This document shows positions 38,857-52,000 of a stretch of DNA of 64,000 nucleotides, piece after piece. The DNA comes from Nematostella vectensis (Eukaryota > Cnidaria > Anthozoa > Actiniaria > Edwardsiidae). How positions within the stretch are numbered: position 1 is the stretch's first letter; each line of letters begins with the position of its first letter. The notes below the pieces were generated by a model, which saw only the letters and a list, made by a program, of their open reading frames with translations, did not search any database and was not told the origin of the DNA. Location of the stretch: assembly GCF_932526225.1 (NCBI RefSeq), contig NC_064038.1, positions 10,167,070-10,231,069 on the forward strand, written 5' to 3'. A program made the translations under genes and the position numbers.

Positions 38857-41800
38857 CTATGTCCGTTTAATGTAAAAAGCTTTTTCTTGAGCATTAAGTT
38901 CACATTTGTACATTGCCTCCTCTTCCATCAATAACTTGCGGAGTTGAGCCCTCCGTACCTAACGCAAAGAGCGGAACACTGGGTTAGTAAAATCCGTAAA
39001 AAACGTGTCACCCCACTTATCAAGGGGAATTAGAGTGAGGGGGGTACAGATAACAGAACGTTCTGAATGTGCTTTTTCAGGCCCGTAGCCAGGATTTTGA
39101 GCGGGGTGGTTCGCGTTTTTCCATTTCAGCAGACCAAATTTCCGGTATACCCCTCCCCTCGCCTTATTACATTAGGCAATCAATACTTCAAATAAATTCT
39201 ATTTTGTATTTAAAATACATTTAAAAGCTCCCTATTAATAGGGTGCTTTTAAACATATAGCGATAATAATAAAGATTATTATTAAAAAAAGATTTAAATA
39301 GTCATTTTAAAGACATATTGATGTGCACGGTAATCCAGCCAAACGTTATATATTTTTTGTTTGCTCTGAGCGGATCTTCAAGCCGGGTGGGCGGTTCGTC
39401 CGAACCCCCCCTGGCTACGGGCCTGCTTTTCTGTGCACACACTTTATTGATGACATTGCATCATGAAAGGGATGTAAGGAAGCAAAGAATGATGTCATTA
39501 AGACAACACAATGACGTCAAGAAATGCATGCATGTAATCAAATGTGTGTTAGCCAATGCCCTGTTGAGGCAGGCCTGTAGCCAGGATTTTAAGCAGGGGG
39601 TCATTTACCCATTTAGTGGACCATTTTCTCTAGGTAGCTCGTCCTAGCTTGCAGTGGTACTCAATTTTCCTTCATCAGGGCAGACCTTGAAGTCATTAGG
39701 GGTGGTTCTTCCGAACCCCCTGGACCACCCCCCCCCCCCCCCCTGGCTATGGGCCTGTATGAAGTGGGCTAATTTGGTTATATTGAGGAAATAGACTTTT
39801 TATCCTGGCAATTGGATGCTGTGATAATCCCAAGTACACTCTGAAGTAAACCTGAGCACTAATGAGCAACAAATGTATATATGAAGTGGGCTTTGTAAAC
39901 CAATGTACTTAAGACCTGCTAATTTGGTTATAATTAGGAAATAGACTTTTTATCCTGGCAATTGGATGCTGTGATAATCCCAAGTACACTCTGAAGTAAA
40001 CCTGAGCACTAATGAGCTACAAATGTATATATGAAGTGGGCTTTGTAAACCAATGTACTTAAGACCTGCTAATTTGGTTATATTTAGGAAATAGACTTTT
40101 TATCCTGGCAATTGGATGCTGTGATAATCCCAAGTACACTCTGAAGTAAACCTGAGTACTAATGAGCTACAAATGTATATATGAAGTGGGCTTTGTAAAC
40201 CAATGTACTTAAGACCTGCTAATTTGGTTATATTTAGGAAAAAGACTTTTTATTCTGGCAATTGGATGCTGTGATAATCCCAAGTACACTCTGAAGTAAA
40301 CCTGAGCACTAATGAGCTACTAAATGTATATATGAAGTGGGCTTTGTTAACCAATGTACTTAAGACCTGCTAATTTGGTAATATTTAGAAAATAGACTTT
40401 TTATTCTGGCAATTGGAAGCTGTGATAATCCAAAGTACACTCTATAGTGAACCTGAGCATTATGAAGACTGCTTCTTTGTCAAATTTATAAGCTCAAGAC
40501 TATGCATTCTTGTTATTTCTAAATACTTTTTATAACAAAGATTTTGAGTGTACAATTGACATGCAAAAACATTTTTGTTTTGAAGTAATTGTGAACCAGC
40601 AAAAATAGCTTGACTACTGTATACTTACTGCAGCAAGCTCTTGGTTAGCAAGGGATAGTTCTGATTTAGTCTCATCATGCCAACGCTTGACATTTCTCCT
40701 TTGACTTGTCTAGAATAAATAAATCATTTTAAAAGATTATTGATAGTAGGATCTAGTTTTCAAACAGGTGGTGAATTTTGTGGAGGCAAAAGGATCCCAA
40801 AAAGAAATACCAGTCCATTGGCAGCGGCCTATCCAGGATTTTTAACAGGAGGGGGCCCAAAAGGGGCATTCGAGGCATTTTCTTCTGTATTTTAGATAAT
40901 GTCTCATACCTTTACTGTATTTTTGGCTGCTTAAAGGGGGGGCCCGGGCCCCCTAGGCCACCCCCTGGCTACGCCCCTGATTGGGACCTCATAAATCCCT
41001 TTCTGATATTTCAGGCACACTGTACTTTTCGTAGTTGCGTTGGTGTACATCCTAACCACGGTAAAACCAGGGTTTTGTACCGCGGTTGAAAACTGCGGCT
41101 AATTACCACAATTATTTGCAGAGGTTAGAGCATCCGACCGGAAAAGTGTGAGCACGGTTAACGAGGTTTTTTACCAAGATTACCGCAGTGACATGTTGCA
41201 ATAGTTTTAGTCATCACTGCACCATAATTGATTCAGCAAGTGATTTCCAAAAATAAGCATCTCCCAACTTTGATAAAAACAGAATTTTGCCACGTTGAAC
41301 AGACTATGATTAAGAACCAGGATAATATATCCTAGAAGAACAGGATAGCAATCTCTTTAGAAAAGAATGCGCCGTTCAGATGTGGAGATACCACACTAGT
41401 GTCGAGGGGGACTGTGATATTGAATGTTTCATAGGCATTAGAAGGAAAGTAATTAAAACTGAGTACCCATTACAACATTTTATTATGGAAAGCTTGTTTT
41501 GTTGTGGTTTTAGTAAGACGTTTTCTTCTCAAAAATTGAAGAAGAAAAAAACTTGCCAGGGACATACAAGATGAAATAAGAGCCCCTGCAGTTATTGAAG
41601 CAATTATAATAGCTTCCAACTCACGCATAAAAGCCCCATTAAAGACAGCACACTCTTGGGTCTATTTATTAGGATCATCACAAGTATTAGGACCAACCTC
41701 TTCTAGCTTTTCAGACCAGTCAGCAATCAGGTTGACTTTGATATCTCTATAAAGAAAACAGGATAGTTGGATCTTGAATATTTCATTGCACATTGCACTA

Positions 41801-42227
41801 AACATGTTTTCAATAAGACTTGGTATTGCGAAAAAATAAGTACTTACTCTTTTACTGTTGATTCTCTTTCCGAATTCCACTGATCATTCTATCAATAAAA
41901 AGCGAACGTATTCAATTATAAGTAATTTTTTTAGACGAAGTTGTGTTCTCGTGACGTTGCAAACTTATAAACTTAACAAAACACTAAGCTAGTTTTAACC
42001 ATGAGTGAGTAACTTAGTAACTCGGGGAAAAAGAGTAATCTTATTCACTAAAACAGTACACATAACATATAAGCTGCTAATTACACGATATTCACAAAGC
42101 CAAGCTGTTCACAGTAATCGTTAGTTCGGCCCACCTTTATTCTTTGATCCTGCCTTTTCAAAGCTTTCCTCAGGGATTTCGCACTTGGGCGCTCAATTTC
42201 ATAACGATAACTCGTTGACATAGACAT
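38857..42227 (-). CDS. Small ciliary protein resembling CFAP141
   Basis: Four exons on the minus strand: 42135-42227, 41698-41746, 40629-40709, 38857-38958, about 107 residues. The start reads MSMSTSYRYEIERPSAKSL; the middle TSQRRNVKRWHDETKSEL; the end ELNAQEKAFYIKR then T and stop. The order and the ELN..KAFY ending resemble CFAP141 (C1orf189), a doublet-microtubule inner protein of about 101 residues in human. I base this on family memory, not a search. Exons 2-3 and 3-4 join in phase 0. Exon 1 to exon 2 does not: exon 2 (49 bases, good acceptor) needs a phase-2 partner, but exon 1 ends in phase 0. Either a tiny exon was missed or a base is wrong. Introns contain the 150-bp tandem repeat and several MITEs. 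Confidence 0.55.
39078..39425. mobile_element. MITE with CAGGCCCGTAGCCAGG ends
   Basis: Left CAGGCCCGTAGCCAGGATTTTG, right CCTGGCTACGGGCCTG, 348 bp. Flanks are CTTTTT and CTTTTC, compatible with a short target duplication. Confidence 0.75.
39570..39757. mobile_element. MITE with CAGGCCTGTAGCCAGG ends
   Basis: Left CAGGCCTGTAGCCAGG, right CCTGGCTATGGGCCTG. The left half (AAGCAGGGGGTCATTTACCC onward) recurs at 61829-61938. The 150-bp tandem repeat starts directly at its right edge. Confidence 0.75.
39759..40465. repeat. 150-bp tandem repeat, nearly five copies
   Basis: AATTTGGTTA begins a unit at 39771, 39921, 40071 and 40221 (exact 150-base spacing), with a fifth, more diverged copy from about 40370. 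Copies 1-4 are almost identical. In the last intron of the CFAP141-like gene. Confidence 0.95.
40821..40979. mobile_element. MITE of the 30265 family with ATTGG duplication
   Basis: Left CAGCGGCCTATCCAGG, right CCTGGCTACGCCCCTG; ATTGG stands directly before and after. Interior clearly related to 30265-30418 (GATAATGTCTCATACC, TTTACTGTATT). Confidence 0.85.
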
Positions 42228-42774
42228 TTTTGGCGACGAAGATAGGTTAAATGATTTAAGAAAATTAAAAAAAGGAACGACGTAAATAAATGAGCAAGAG
42301 AGCAAAATGGCGATAAGACGGTTTACAAACGTCCCCATAGCAACTCGCATGGTGCACAGTCTTCGCGCGGTAATGAACAATCCACAGGGATCCAAAAACA
42401 GGATCCGTGATTTTAAACGGGGTCGGGATCCCCGAATACTTTAAAAAAGGGAACCACATACGACGAAAAAAAAGCGGACTTAAACGGGACCCGGGACCAA
42501 CTACTTATGAGCCCCTGTTCCCACTTAGAAAATCACGGCTACCATTTTTTACTAAAAATTTTCTTTAGGAGTCTCTATTATGGGATTATGTATTTTACAT
42601 CGCTAATAACGTTTCTATATGAAATCATATATGACGTGATTATTTTACAATTAAAAACGCTAAGGTATTTCTCTCTTAATCATCTCTCTTTTTCTTTGTA
42701 CATATAGGGGCTCCACAGAGTGAGTCCTGGTCTATATCTGCACCTAAATTTCTATGTCTATATAGCACTTGGGT
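42228..42774. other. Spacer between the CFAP141-like start and the ClC 3' repeat
   Basis: Contains the presumed promoter of the CFAP141-like gene (42228-42350, with AAAATGGCGATAAG) and AT-rich sequence toward the ClC 3' UTR. No gene seen. Confidence 0.5.
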
Positions 42775-43010
42775 ATCATATCTTGCTATCATATTTCAAT
42801 ATATGGCTTCATGTTTCTTGCTAGCTGAGGTGTCATATCTTGCTATCATATCTCAATCTATGGCTTCATGTCTCTTGCTCGCTGAGGTATCATATCTTGC
42901 TATCATATCTCGATCTATGGCTTCATGCCTCTTGCTAGCTGAGGTATCATATCTTGCTATCATATCTCAATATCTGGCTTCATGTCTCTTGCTAGCTGAG
43001 GTAGCCGATA
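42775..43010. repeat. 57-bp tandem repeat overlapping the ClC stop codon
   Basis: CTAGCTGAGG or CTCGCTGAGG recurs at 42821, 42878, 42935 and 42992, exact 57-base spacing. The copy at 42992 is the last coding triplets and stop of the ClC gene read in inverse; the others lie in its 3' UTR. 57 is a multiple of three, which explains the chance plus-strand open frame. Confidence 0.93.
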
Positions 43011-46000
43011 TTGTGCTGGGACGGGGGCTGCAACTCTTGGGACATGAGATGGTGAATCTGTTCGTGTATCTTTTCCTCCAACTCGAAACCCATCAGATCT
43101 TTACGGGTGATTATACCTTTGACACTGCAAGAAATAAAGCAGATAAGCGTGTCATGCAATTAGTTCTGCAACGAACCGCGAATGTCACGCAATAACTAGT
43201 AACGCAACGACCCGGACAAGTCATGCCATAACAAGTAACGCAACGGTTCGGACATGTCATACAATAACTAGTGTCACAACAATCCGGACATGTCACGCAA
43301 TAACTAGTTACGCAACGATCCGGACATGTCATACAATAATTAGAATCCTACGATCCGCACATGTCACGCAATAAGTAGTAATGCAATTATATGGCATTCT
43401 AACCCTATTTAGACCAGGCTTTTTGAGGCTTCCTCTGACCGGGGGGGGGGGGAGGGGGGCTCTTTCGGCCCCCCATGTGGGGGGCGAAAATCCAAATAGT
43501 CCAAATAAGTTATCATAATCAGTTCGTATTCAAAAAGCGACCGATATTCTTCAAAAAAATTGTTTTTTTTTTGACGTCACGATGACGTCACTTAAGTCAG
43601 CAGAAACGATCAGTATTTCTGTTTTTGTTAGATGTGTATTTCTGTATGTCTTTTCTCGATGATCTTGCAGTAGACTTATATTATTAGTGACACTGTTTCT
43701 ATGACAACAATATGACACCTGTGACGTCATTGATTGGCATGGTACCTTTAATATAGCATAAGTTTGCAACTGGACTCTTAATTAAAGTAATAATTTGAAT
43801 ATCTTTCCCAAAAATGTTTTTTTTTCTACTTTTTATTTAAAATAGAGGAATATAAAAAGAATTTTTTCCAAATTTAGATGTTAGTTTAAAAAAAAAAACA
43901 GCGAATTCTAGCTAATTATGTGACATCAGCATCCGCCATCTTGGATTTAATAAAAGTCATTAGTACAGGGTACAGGTAGTACAGGGAGGGTAGTGAAAGT
44001 TATAATCGGAAATGAATAGTTACTTACCGATTTTGTCGATCAACCACAGTTAGGTGCCTAAAATGAGAAATCTCAAACTATTATCCATCCCTCAGGTGGC
44101 GATCCTTTCTGTGACAGAATCCCAGTGGGTAGAAGCAGTCGGAATGACTGTCTTATTTTTGGGAATAAAATTTGAGAACATCTGCAAGGTTAAACTGTGA
44201 ACCCCCCCTTTTTTGCTCCGACGAAGGACTAACGCTCGAAAGGTCAGCGCAACTTCTCTGTTTCACAGAAGCTCCAACATACTTTGTCAACCTTGAGTTG
44301 ATTCATAGCTCACTACTGATAACCAGCGCTCGCCTGTCCGTTCTTTTTTCTTCCATGATAGTCAGTTTCTTGGCTTGGTAAATGTTTGGTAGATTTGTAT
44401 GCAGCGTATGCGAGCCTATGCGCGTCACCAACAGCGGTTATCAAACAACAAGGAATTCCCTACCCAATGAGCTTTCGTAAGAAAATGCTTTAGCTCTTCC
44501 ATTGCACATAAAACTTACCTAAGCCCCAAGGTTCTGAAGATGATGTAAGTCCGATGAAGTGAGAAATTCTCCTGGACAGAGGGCGCTGAGTGGTTGACAT
44601 ACGGGGTCTGTCATAAAAGATGTCGTCACAAACGTAAGGAAGAGTGACTCCGGGTTCACAAATACGGAAACGAGGCTAAAGCACAATGCATTGTGGGACA
44701 TGATTGTCCAATTATACATACCAATTCGATAAACAGTCGGTGGTACTTCGGATCCGCTTCGTAGTGGTGGAGGGTGTCGTTTAGGCGGTCAGCGTGTGGT
44801 ATGTAGCCTTTATTCATCTAGAGAAACCCCAAAAATAGAGAGGAATCAATCGACTAGTGAATCAATTTTTATCGACTTTATATCGAAATGATATTGCGCT
44901 TTGGCCGTGCTCTTGAACGTGCGCTGACGCGCTAACACACTGGGCCACTGTGCAAATTTACTGACACCCGAAGACAGATGAGATATCACGGTGCCCATTT
45001 GATCGTGTATTTGATGAAATGATGCAGTCCTTTTACCAGGTAATAGTCGAGTTTGGTGACATCCACAGCCTCCTCTTCCGCTGTCAAATTCTCTCTTGAA
45101 GAGAACAGATCTTCTCGCGACAACAAAATGCTGATGTCATTCCTGCAATTAGCAAACCAGCAAAGACCAGTAATCTGAGTCGTGTACTACATGTACTATC
45201 CACGTTTTTTGCGTGTACTTCATACACTATCCACGTTCCTTGCGTGTACTGTATACAATATTCGCGTGTCTTGCGTGTACTGTATATACTATCCACGTGC
45301 CTTTCGTGTACTGCATATACTATCTACGTGTCTTGCGTGTACTGTATATACTATCCACGTGCCTTTCGTGTACTGCATATACTAGCTACGTGTCTTGCGT
45401 GTACTGCATACACTATCTACGTGTCCTGCGTGTACTGCATATACTATCCACGTGTATTGCGTGTACTGCATATACTATCCACGTGCCTTTCGTGTACTGC
45501 ATATACTATCTACGTGTCTTGCGTGTACTGTATATACTATCCACGTGCCTTTCGTGTACTGCATATACTATCCACGTGTCTTGCGTGTACTGCATATACT
45601 ATCCACGTGCCTTTCGTGTACTGCATATACTATCCACGTGCCTTCCGTGTACTGCATATACTATCTACGTGCCTTTCGTGTACTGCATATACTATCTACG
45701 TGTCTTGCGTGTACTTCATATACTGCGTGTACTTTGTGTATATACCACGTGTACTTACCCACGTGACTTGCGTGTCTGCGTGTACTTTGTGTATGTACCA
45801 CGCGTACTTACCCACGTGACTTGCGTGTCTGCGTGTACTTTGTGTATGTACCACGTGTACTTACCCACGTGACTTGCGTGTCTGGGTGTACTTTGTGTAT
45901 GTACCACGTGTACTTACCCACGTGCCTTGCGTGTCTGGGTGTACTTTGTGTATGTACCACGCGTACTTACCCACGTGACTTGCGTGTCTGCGTGTACTTT

Positions 46001-49000
46001 GTGTATGTACCACGCGTACTTACCCACATGACTTGCGTGTCTGCGTGTACTTTGTGTATGTACCACGCGTACTTACCCACGTGACTTGCGTGTCTGGGTG
46101 TACTTTGTGTATGTACCACGTGTACTTACCCACGTGCCTTGCGTGTCTGGGTGTACTTTGTGTATGTACCTCGCGTACTTACCCACGTGACTTGCGTGTC
46201 TGCGTGTACTTTGTGTATGTACCACGCGTACTTACCCACGTGACTTGCGTGTCTGGGTGTACTTTGTGTATGTACCACGTGTACTTACCCACGTGACTTG
46301 CGTGTCTGGGTGTACTTTGTGTATGTACCACGTGTACTTACCCACGTGACTTGCGTGTCTGGGTGTACTTTGGGTATGTACCACGCGTACTTACCCACGT
46401 GACTAGCGTGTCTGCGTGTACTTTGTGTATGTACCACGCGTACTTACCCACGTGACTTGCGTGTCTGGGTGTACTTTGTGTATGTACCACATGTACTTAC
46501 CCACGTGACTTGCGTGTCTGGGTGTACTTTGTGTATGTACCACGCGTACTTACCCACGTGCCTTGCGTGTCTGGGTGTACTTTGTGTATGTACCACGTGT
46601 ACTTACCCACGTGACTTGCGTGTCTGGGTGTACTTTGTGTATGTACCACGTGTACTTACCCACGTGACTTGCGTGTCTGCATGTAGAGTATGCGTGTGAC
46701 GCGTATCATATCGTGTACCTTGATATCATCCCGACGAATACTTCCACTCCACTCTCGACCTGCTGAACCACAGGATACCCGCCGTGTGGATTATCAAGAA
46801 GCAGATTTGCTAAGTTAGTGATGCTTTCCACTCTGTGCACCACCTGCAAAAAAGGGTGTAAAGCGAATAAGATTTACCACTACTGATACATCAATCAAAA
46901 ACAATAACAAAATCAAACAATAACAGTCGTAAATTACAAGAAGCTGCAATCATCATCAAAAAAAAAAAACAACATCAACATCATCCTACGCAAGGTAGGA
47001 AACAGAAAAAAGAAACAATACTAGTCGTTGAACAAGGCCAATCAAGGCGACTTTTCCCGTGCGATACCAGCCAGCCATATTTCATCGCACCCCACAAATT
47101 TGCAGCGATTTCAAGGTGACAGCTTGCAAATGTATCGCAGGCAATTCGATGATGCACACTGGCGAGTCGTTCAAGGCGTCTTTGTATTTCCATCGGCTTA
47201 TTCAGGTGAGTAGTGGATCGGTATTATAATTTCAACAGAAGGAGCAATAAAAACACATACTATTGGGGGCTTGGCCATGGCATGTGAAGCACAGAACAAC
47301 TCAAGGTTTATTCTACGAAGGAAAATACAAGCTGTTAATCCCATATTCAAACTCATTTGAAACCACTACTTATCATCGCAATGTTTGAAAGGTGAGACTG
47401 ACAACGAATCTTTAGCAATCATTATTCAGCGTGGGATGGGGGAGGGAAGGAAAGAAGGAGAGAGGCAGAAAGGATAGTAAAATCGTCCTGTAATACATAA
47501 GGTATGGTAATACTTAAGTAGAATTCTGCGAGATCGCAAGAGCCTTAGTCCACAAGCTACCCCACCCCACCCCTGACCAGGCGAAAGGTAATGTACATAC
47601 GTCCTGGATCCCTCGTGAAGGATGACGGGCTCCGAGTCGAGAAATGGGATGCACTTGAGCTCCAGAAGGGCGTGGTAGAGGGGGTGGGTAGTGAAGTCCC
47701 CCACCCACTTGGCCACCATGATTCCAACCATGATGGGTAGCAGGAACTGGATGTCGTTAGTGATTTCCATCTGGACAAAAATGAGAACTATAAGAGGGGC
47801 TACGTTATGAGTTTTCCGTGGGCCACTATTAAAGGAGGCCAATCGCGCCGCCATTTTATGCTCCTGCTCGATGCCGAGTCACACAAAGAATTCATTTCAA
47901 TCGGTAGCCTAAAGAGTCGCACATAAATATTTGTGGTCGTCTTGGTCACAACATGTCTCGCGATCACTTATCGAACCCGAAATGTCGTCGACACTGAAAC
48001 TAAGAATCCCTCGTCTTTAAGAAATATGAACGTTGAGCCGCATTTGTCTGTTTGGGGCGACAAAAAAACACGCTGATGTGGCTGTCTGTCTATCTTAAGA
48101 GACAAGTTTAATCTGGGTTTATCAAACTCGAAAAAAGTCATACCCAAAACAGTCTATTGCGAAAAGTAAATGTCCCTTTAAATAAGTCAAATAAAAAGGA
48201 AATCTAGAAAGCTTATATCTTAGGGTATATTCAGACAGCTTACTGCTTAGATATGAGTACAGGAAACTTACCATAATCACGGTGAGTGACATTGTCAATC
48301 TGGACACGCCCCCAAAGAATGATGCCCCACCAATCAGGGCAAAAGCGCCAGGGTCAATCCACCGCCAGTAACCTGGGGAGAGGCAATAGGATTCCCCATT
48401 TAGATTACTTTTACTTTAGTCTTCGAATGGGATAAGAGTGTAAATATGGCCTATGTCTTGTTTTGTAATGGCCGCGCGCAAGCTGGGGCGAGGCGAGCGC
48501 GTGGGGGGAGGGAAGGTTGGAGTCTGTAAAAATAGCAGGACACATTAGGAAGAATAATTTACCTGAAGAGTGAGCGCCAAAGAGGTCAACCATCGCCCTT
48601 CCAATGATCCTGCCATAGACACCTCCGATGAATCTGAAAGAGAAAAAAAAATGAAAAAAATATCAGGGATTTATAGGTAACGTTCAGTTGACAGGAAGTC
48701 CCATTCAAAATGACGTCATGATCATTGACTTACAGCATTGGAACGACGAGCCCGCTAGAAATGGCGCTACCCGCTGACCAGCAAGCGAGCAAGAAGTACA
48801 CAATCAAAACAGTGAAGAGAGAACTAGAGTAAAATATATAAAACATAGGTTAACGTTTATATAAGATAAACGTGTAGCAGGATTCTATCCCTGTTTTGAA
48901 GTGATTTTGATGTTTGCCTTTAAAGTCTTTACAATTTACGAATGTTAAGGGTTATTTGTCACCGCCATCTATGACACAGAAAACATCACCCCAATGTACG

Positions 49001-52000
49001 AGAAACTCACGCGTAGCCGAGCTCAAAAGGCGTCTCCCTTGAGTATAGGTGGTGGATGGCTTTCTCCCCCGTCACAAATAACAGAGTGGCAACTAGAGAG
49101 GATTAAGCAAGATAGGTTAATAGGAGCGAGCACTTGGCCTCACACATTCTTTTTGTGTTACATGAACCTTTTAAATAAGAAGTAGTTCATACACAAAGAT
49201 GTACGGATGCACCTGTCATAGTGGCCTCAAAACAGAGATGGATGCAACAACCTGAGATGGCTCACTCGCAAAAGGTATTCCATTGGTCCAAATGTCTCTA
49301 TTTTGCTTCTGACTGCAATTGGCTTTAATTCGTTTCGTTTCTAGCCCCCCCCCCCCCCCCCCCCCACCTCCCCACAACCCTCGAGAGTCCAGAATTGTTT
49401 GCTATTCAGAGCCCCTATAATATCTGTACTTGCTAATCTGTTCTAGCTGTGGTAAGGCATTGATGTTCACGTGGGCTACCTGTGATAGAGCCTGTTCTAT
49501 GAATGATCACCTTCGTTGTACGAGGAGTTGGTAAAGACGGTGTTGTTAAGGGTGACCGTGATGCCTTGCCGGCAGGTGTAGTTGTTCACGTTAACTTCAG
49601 TGTGAAAAGGACCATGGGAATGCGTCAGGCATTTGGGACTGCAAGGAAAAGTCAAGGCTAAATATTAGTTAAAGCGCTCCAGTCAGCCACACCTTTCCTA
49701 TTGTTTTTATTTAATATTGGAAGTCAAACTATGTGATGAAATTTTGAAACTATCTTAAAGTTATATACTTCGTTTACCAGATTCAATCGAAAATATTACA
49801 ATAGCTACGCCAAACCAGCCGATGGAAATGGATGCTTTCTTTGCACTGGGTATTTTACTTACAATGCTAAATAACGTATATAACGTTATATATAACGTTT
49901 TCTGAAGAAAACAAACAATCGTAGTTTTGAATCGTTCGAGTAAAGGTACGAACGGCTGATTCAGTCGCTGTTTTGACTAAGTGTACAGCATAACTGTAAT
50001 TGTAAAACCATACTGTATAAAATGATGACAGATTTGTCTGATAATGAGGGAGTGATAAAGAAAATTACAGCCTTAGCTTTATGCTAGTTTTCTTAGCATT
50101 TGCCAAAATGTGACAGTTCGCCGGTAAAAAGCCACCATTTCAAAACAAATAGGCTGGTTTAACCGAGCGGTACTGGAACTAGTCAGCACTGGCTATTTTA
50201 CTAAGGTAATAAAATAACGTGGCTGACAGAGACTCAAAAGGTGAGGAAGACTGGATACGCGTCATGTGACACACGATACACGTCACACAAAACACGTGTG
50301 TTACCTGAAACCCTTAGCAGTGAAACCGCACTCGAACGGCGTGCACGAGAAAGCAGCGGGGAGGAATACAGATGCGGTAGACATGATGAGCTGCAAAGAA
50401 TGACAGTGATTCCAAATGTGTATCCAATAAATATCCATACCCCCCACCCCCATGTTGAAAATTCCGGGTGGGGGTTGGGGGGTCAAACGCCAGGAATTTC
50501 CAGAGGGGAGTGGAGGGGGGGTAAAATTCCCGTTTTCCTTAACCGTTAATGTATTTATCTTTTACAGGGGTCGGAAATTTCAGAGGTGTGGGAGGTCATA
50601 CCTCCGACCCCCTTCATGGGGGGGGGGGGGGGTATGGGGGGTATGGGCAAAAATTATGATTAATAGGGTTATTACCAATCATCCAGCTCTACCCTCCCTG
50701 GTAGACCACCTCGACGGATCTTCAGCAAGACAAAACGTGCGCGCAGCTAAATGCTAATACCTTTATTCATTTGTCAATATATTTAGCTTGTGATAGGTGA
50801 TTGTACACAATTAGGAGCGAGAAAACGAGGGGTTCACAGTACTCGATGTAGAGAGCCAGGTTTATACACCTCGGGAAAAAAACCCAAGTTGAACTGACCT
50901 GAGACGAAAACCGTACCACTAAGCTATTGCGCCACTCTCCCGCCACACTTCCCCCTATCCCCTAGTCTATAGGGGATCTCTCTTGCCAGCGTGTTATGTA
51001 CAATACTTGACACAGTGAGCAGGCGCCCGTTTCTCGAAACACCTGAGAATTCTCGGGCCCGAAAACCAAATTTTGCATTTTTGAGAGAAAATTTCGCATG
51101 CTTTCCTTTTGTAGAACCGCTTTCTTGTTTTAGAACATTTTGAACTTCCTCTTTGTTCGTATTCTAAATGATTACGCTCAATAGGGCTATTTTAAAAGTT
51201 TTGCTGAAGCCAAAAAGTTACCCGAAATGTGGCGGATGACTGATAGGTCCCGAGAACTTTCTTAATATTTAAGCCATGTGAATTTCAGGCCCGACATGTT
51301 CGAGAAAAATCTATAAATCTATAAAGAGGATCACCCTTCACATGAATCTTTGTGGAAAAATACGATGTTTGACACATTTCAACACATTTAAATACCATAA
51401 ATTTTATAGGAATTACCCAGCTTTTCAAATTTAAGGAATAAAACGTTTTCGGGCCAAAGAATTATCGGGTGTTTCGAGAAACGAGCCCCAGGCCACGTAT
51501 CCTCCCACATGCACAGACGTCATCTCTTACCATGATGAAGATTGGCTCCACAAGTTTGGCCAGGTTTTTCCATCCTTTGGATTTGATATTTCCTATATGG
51601 TAACGCCGAAACCTCGCAATCTGTTGATTGGAAAAAGATGTGAATAGATCCAATACAAGGAGAATCCATGACAACTTTCAAGCGAATTAAATTATATCGC
51701 ACGAGTCGCACTAGCCTGCTTGTCGGCTATCAAGTGGGTTTATTTATCGGCTAGCAGGCTAGAAACGCACAGCCACGATATACAGTAGAACCCCGCTTAC
51801 ACGAAATCTCAAGGTAAAGACAGCTCGAGTTAGCCCGGGGAGTTCGAATTATCCGAGTAGGAACAACTAAAAATCGGTCTTTAGGGAACTTGTAGTTAGT
51901 TCTAGTTAGCAGGGAATTGTCCGAGTCGAGTTATCGGGATTCCACTCTATACAATATCATAATAGCTGAATATATAAACTAAAATATCCATATCACCGCA

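Noticed and set aside
42803-43195. A 130-codon plus-strand frame with [19 protein letters not shown] repeats
   Set aside because: It is the 57-bp repeat (divisible by three) read antisense to the ClC last exon.
44210-44255. CCGACGAAGGACTAACGCTCGAAA, similar to a hammerhead ribozyme core (20-base part: CCGACGAAGGACTAACGCTC)
   Set aside because: The core needs CUGANGA; here it reads CCGACGA, and the stem II halves pair poorly. Perhaps a dead relic of a Penelope-type element, but not supportable.
45213-45872. Long plus-strand open frames with [13 protein letters not shown] repeats
   Set aside because: They come from the 31-bp and 53-bp minisatellites in a ClC intron and are antisense to that gene. 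All three frames are open.
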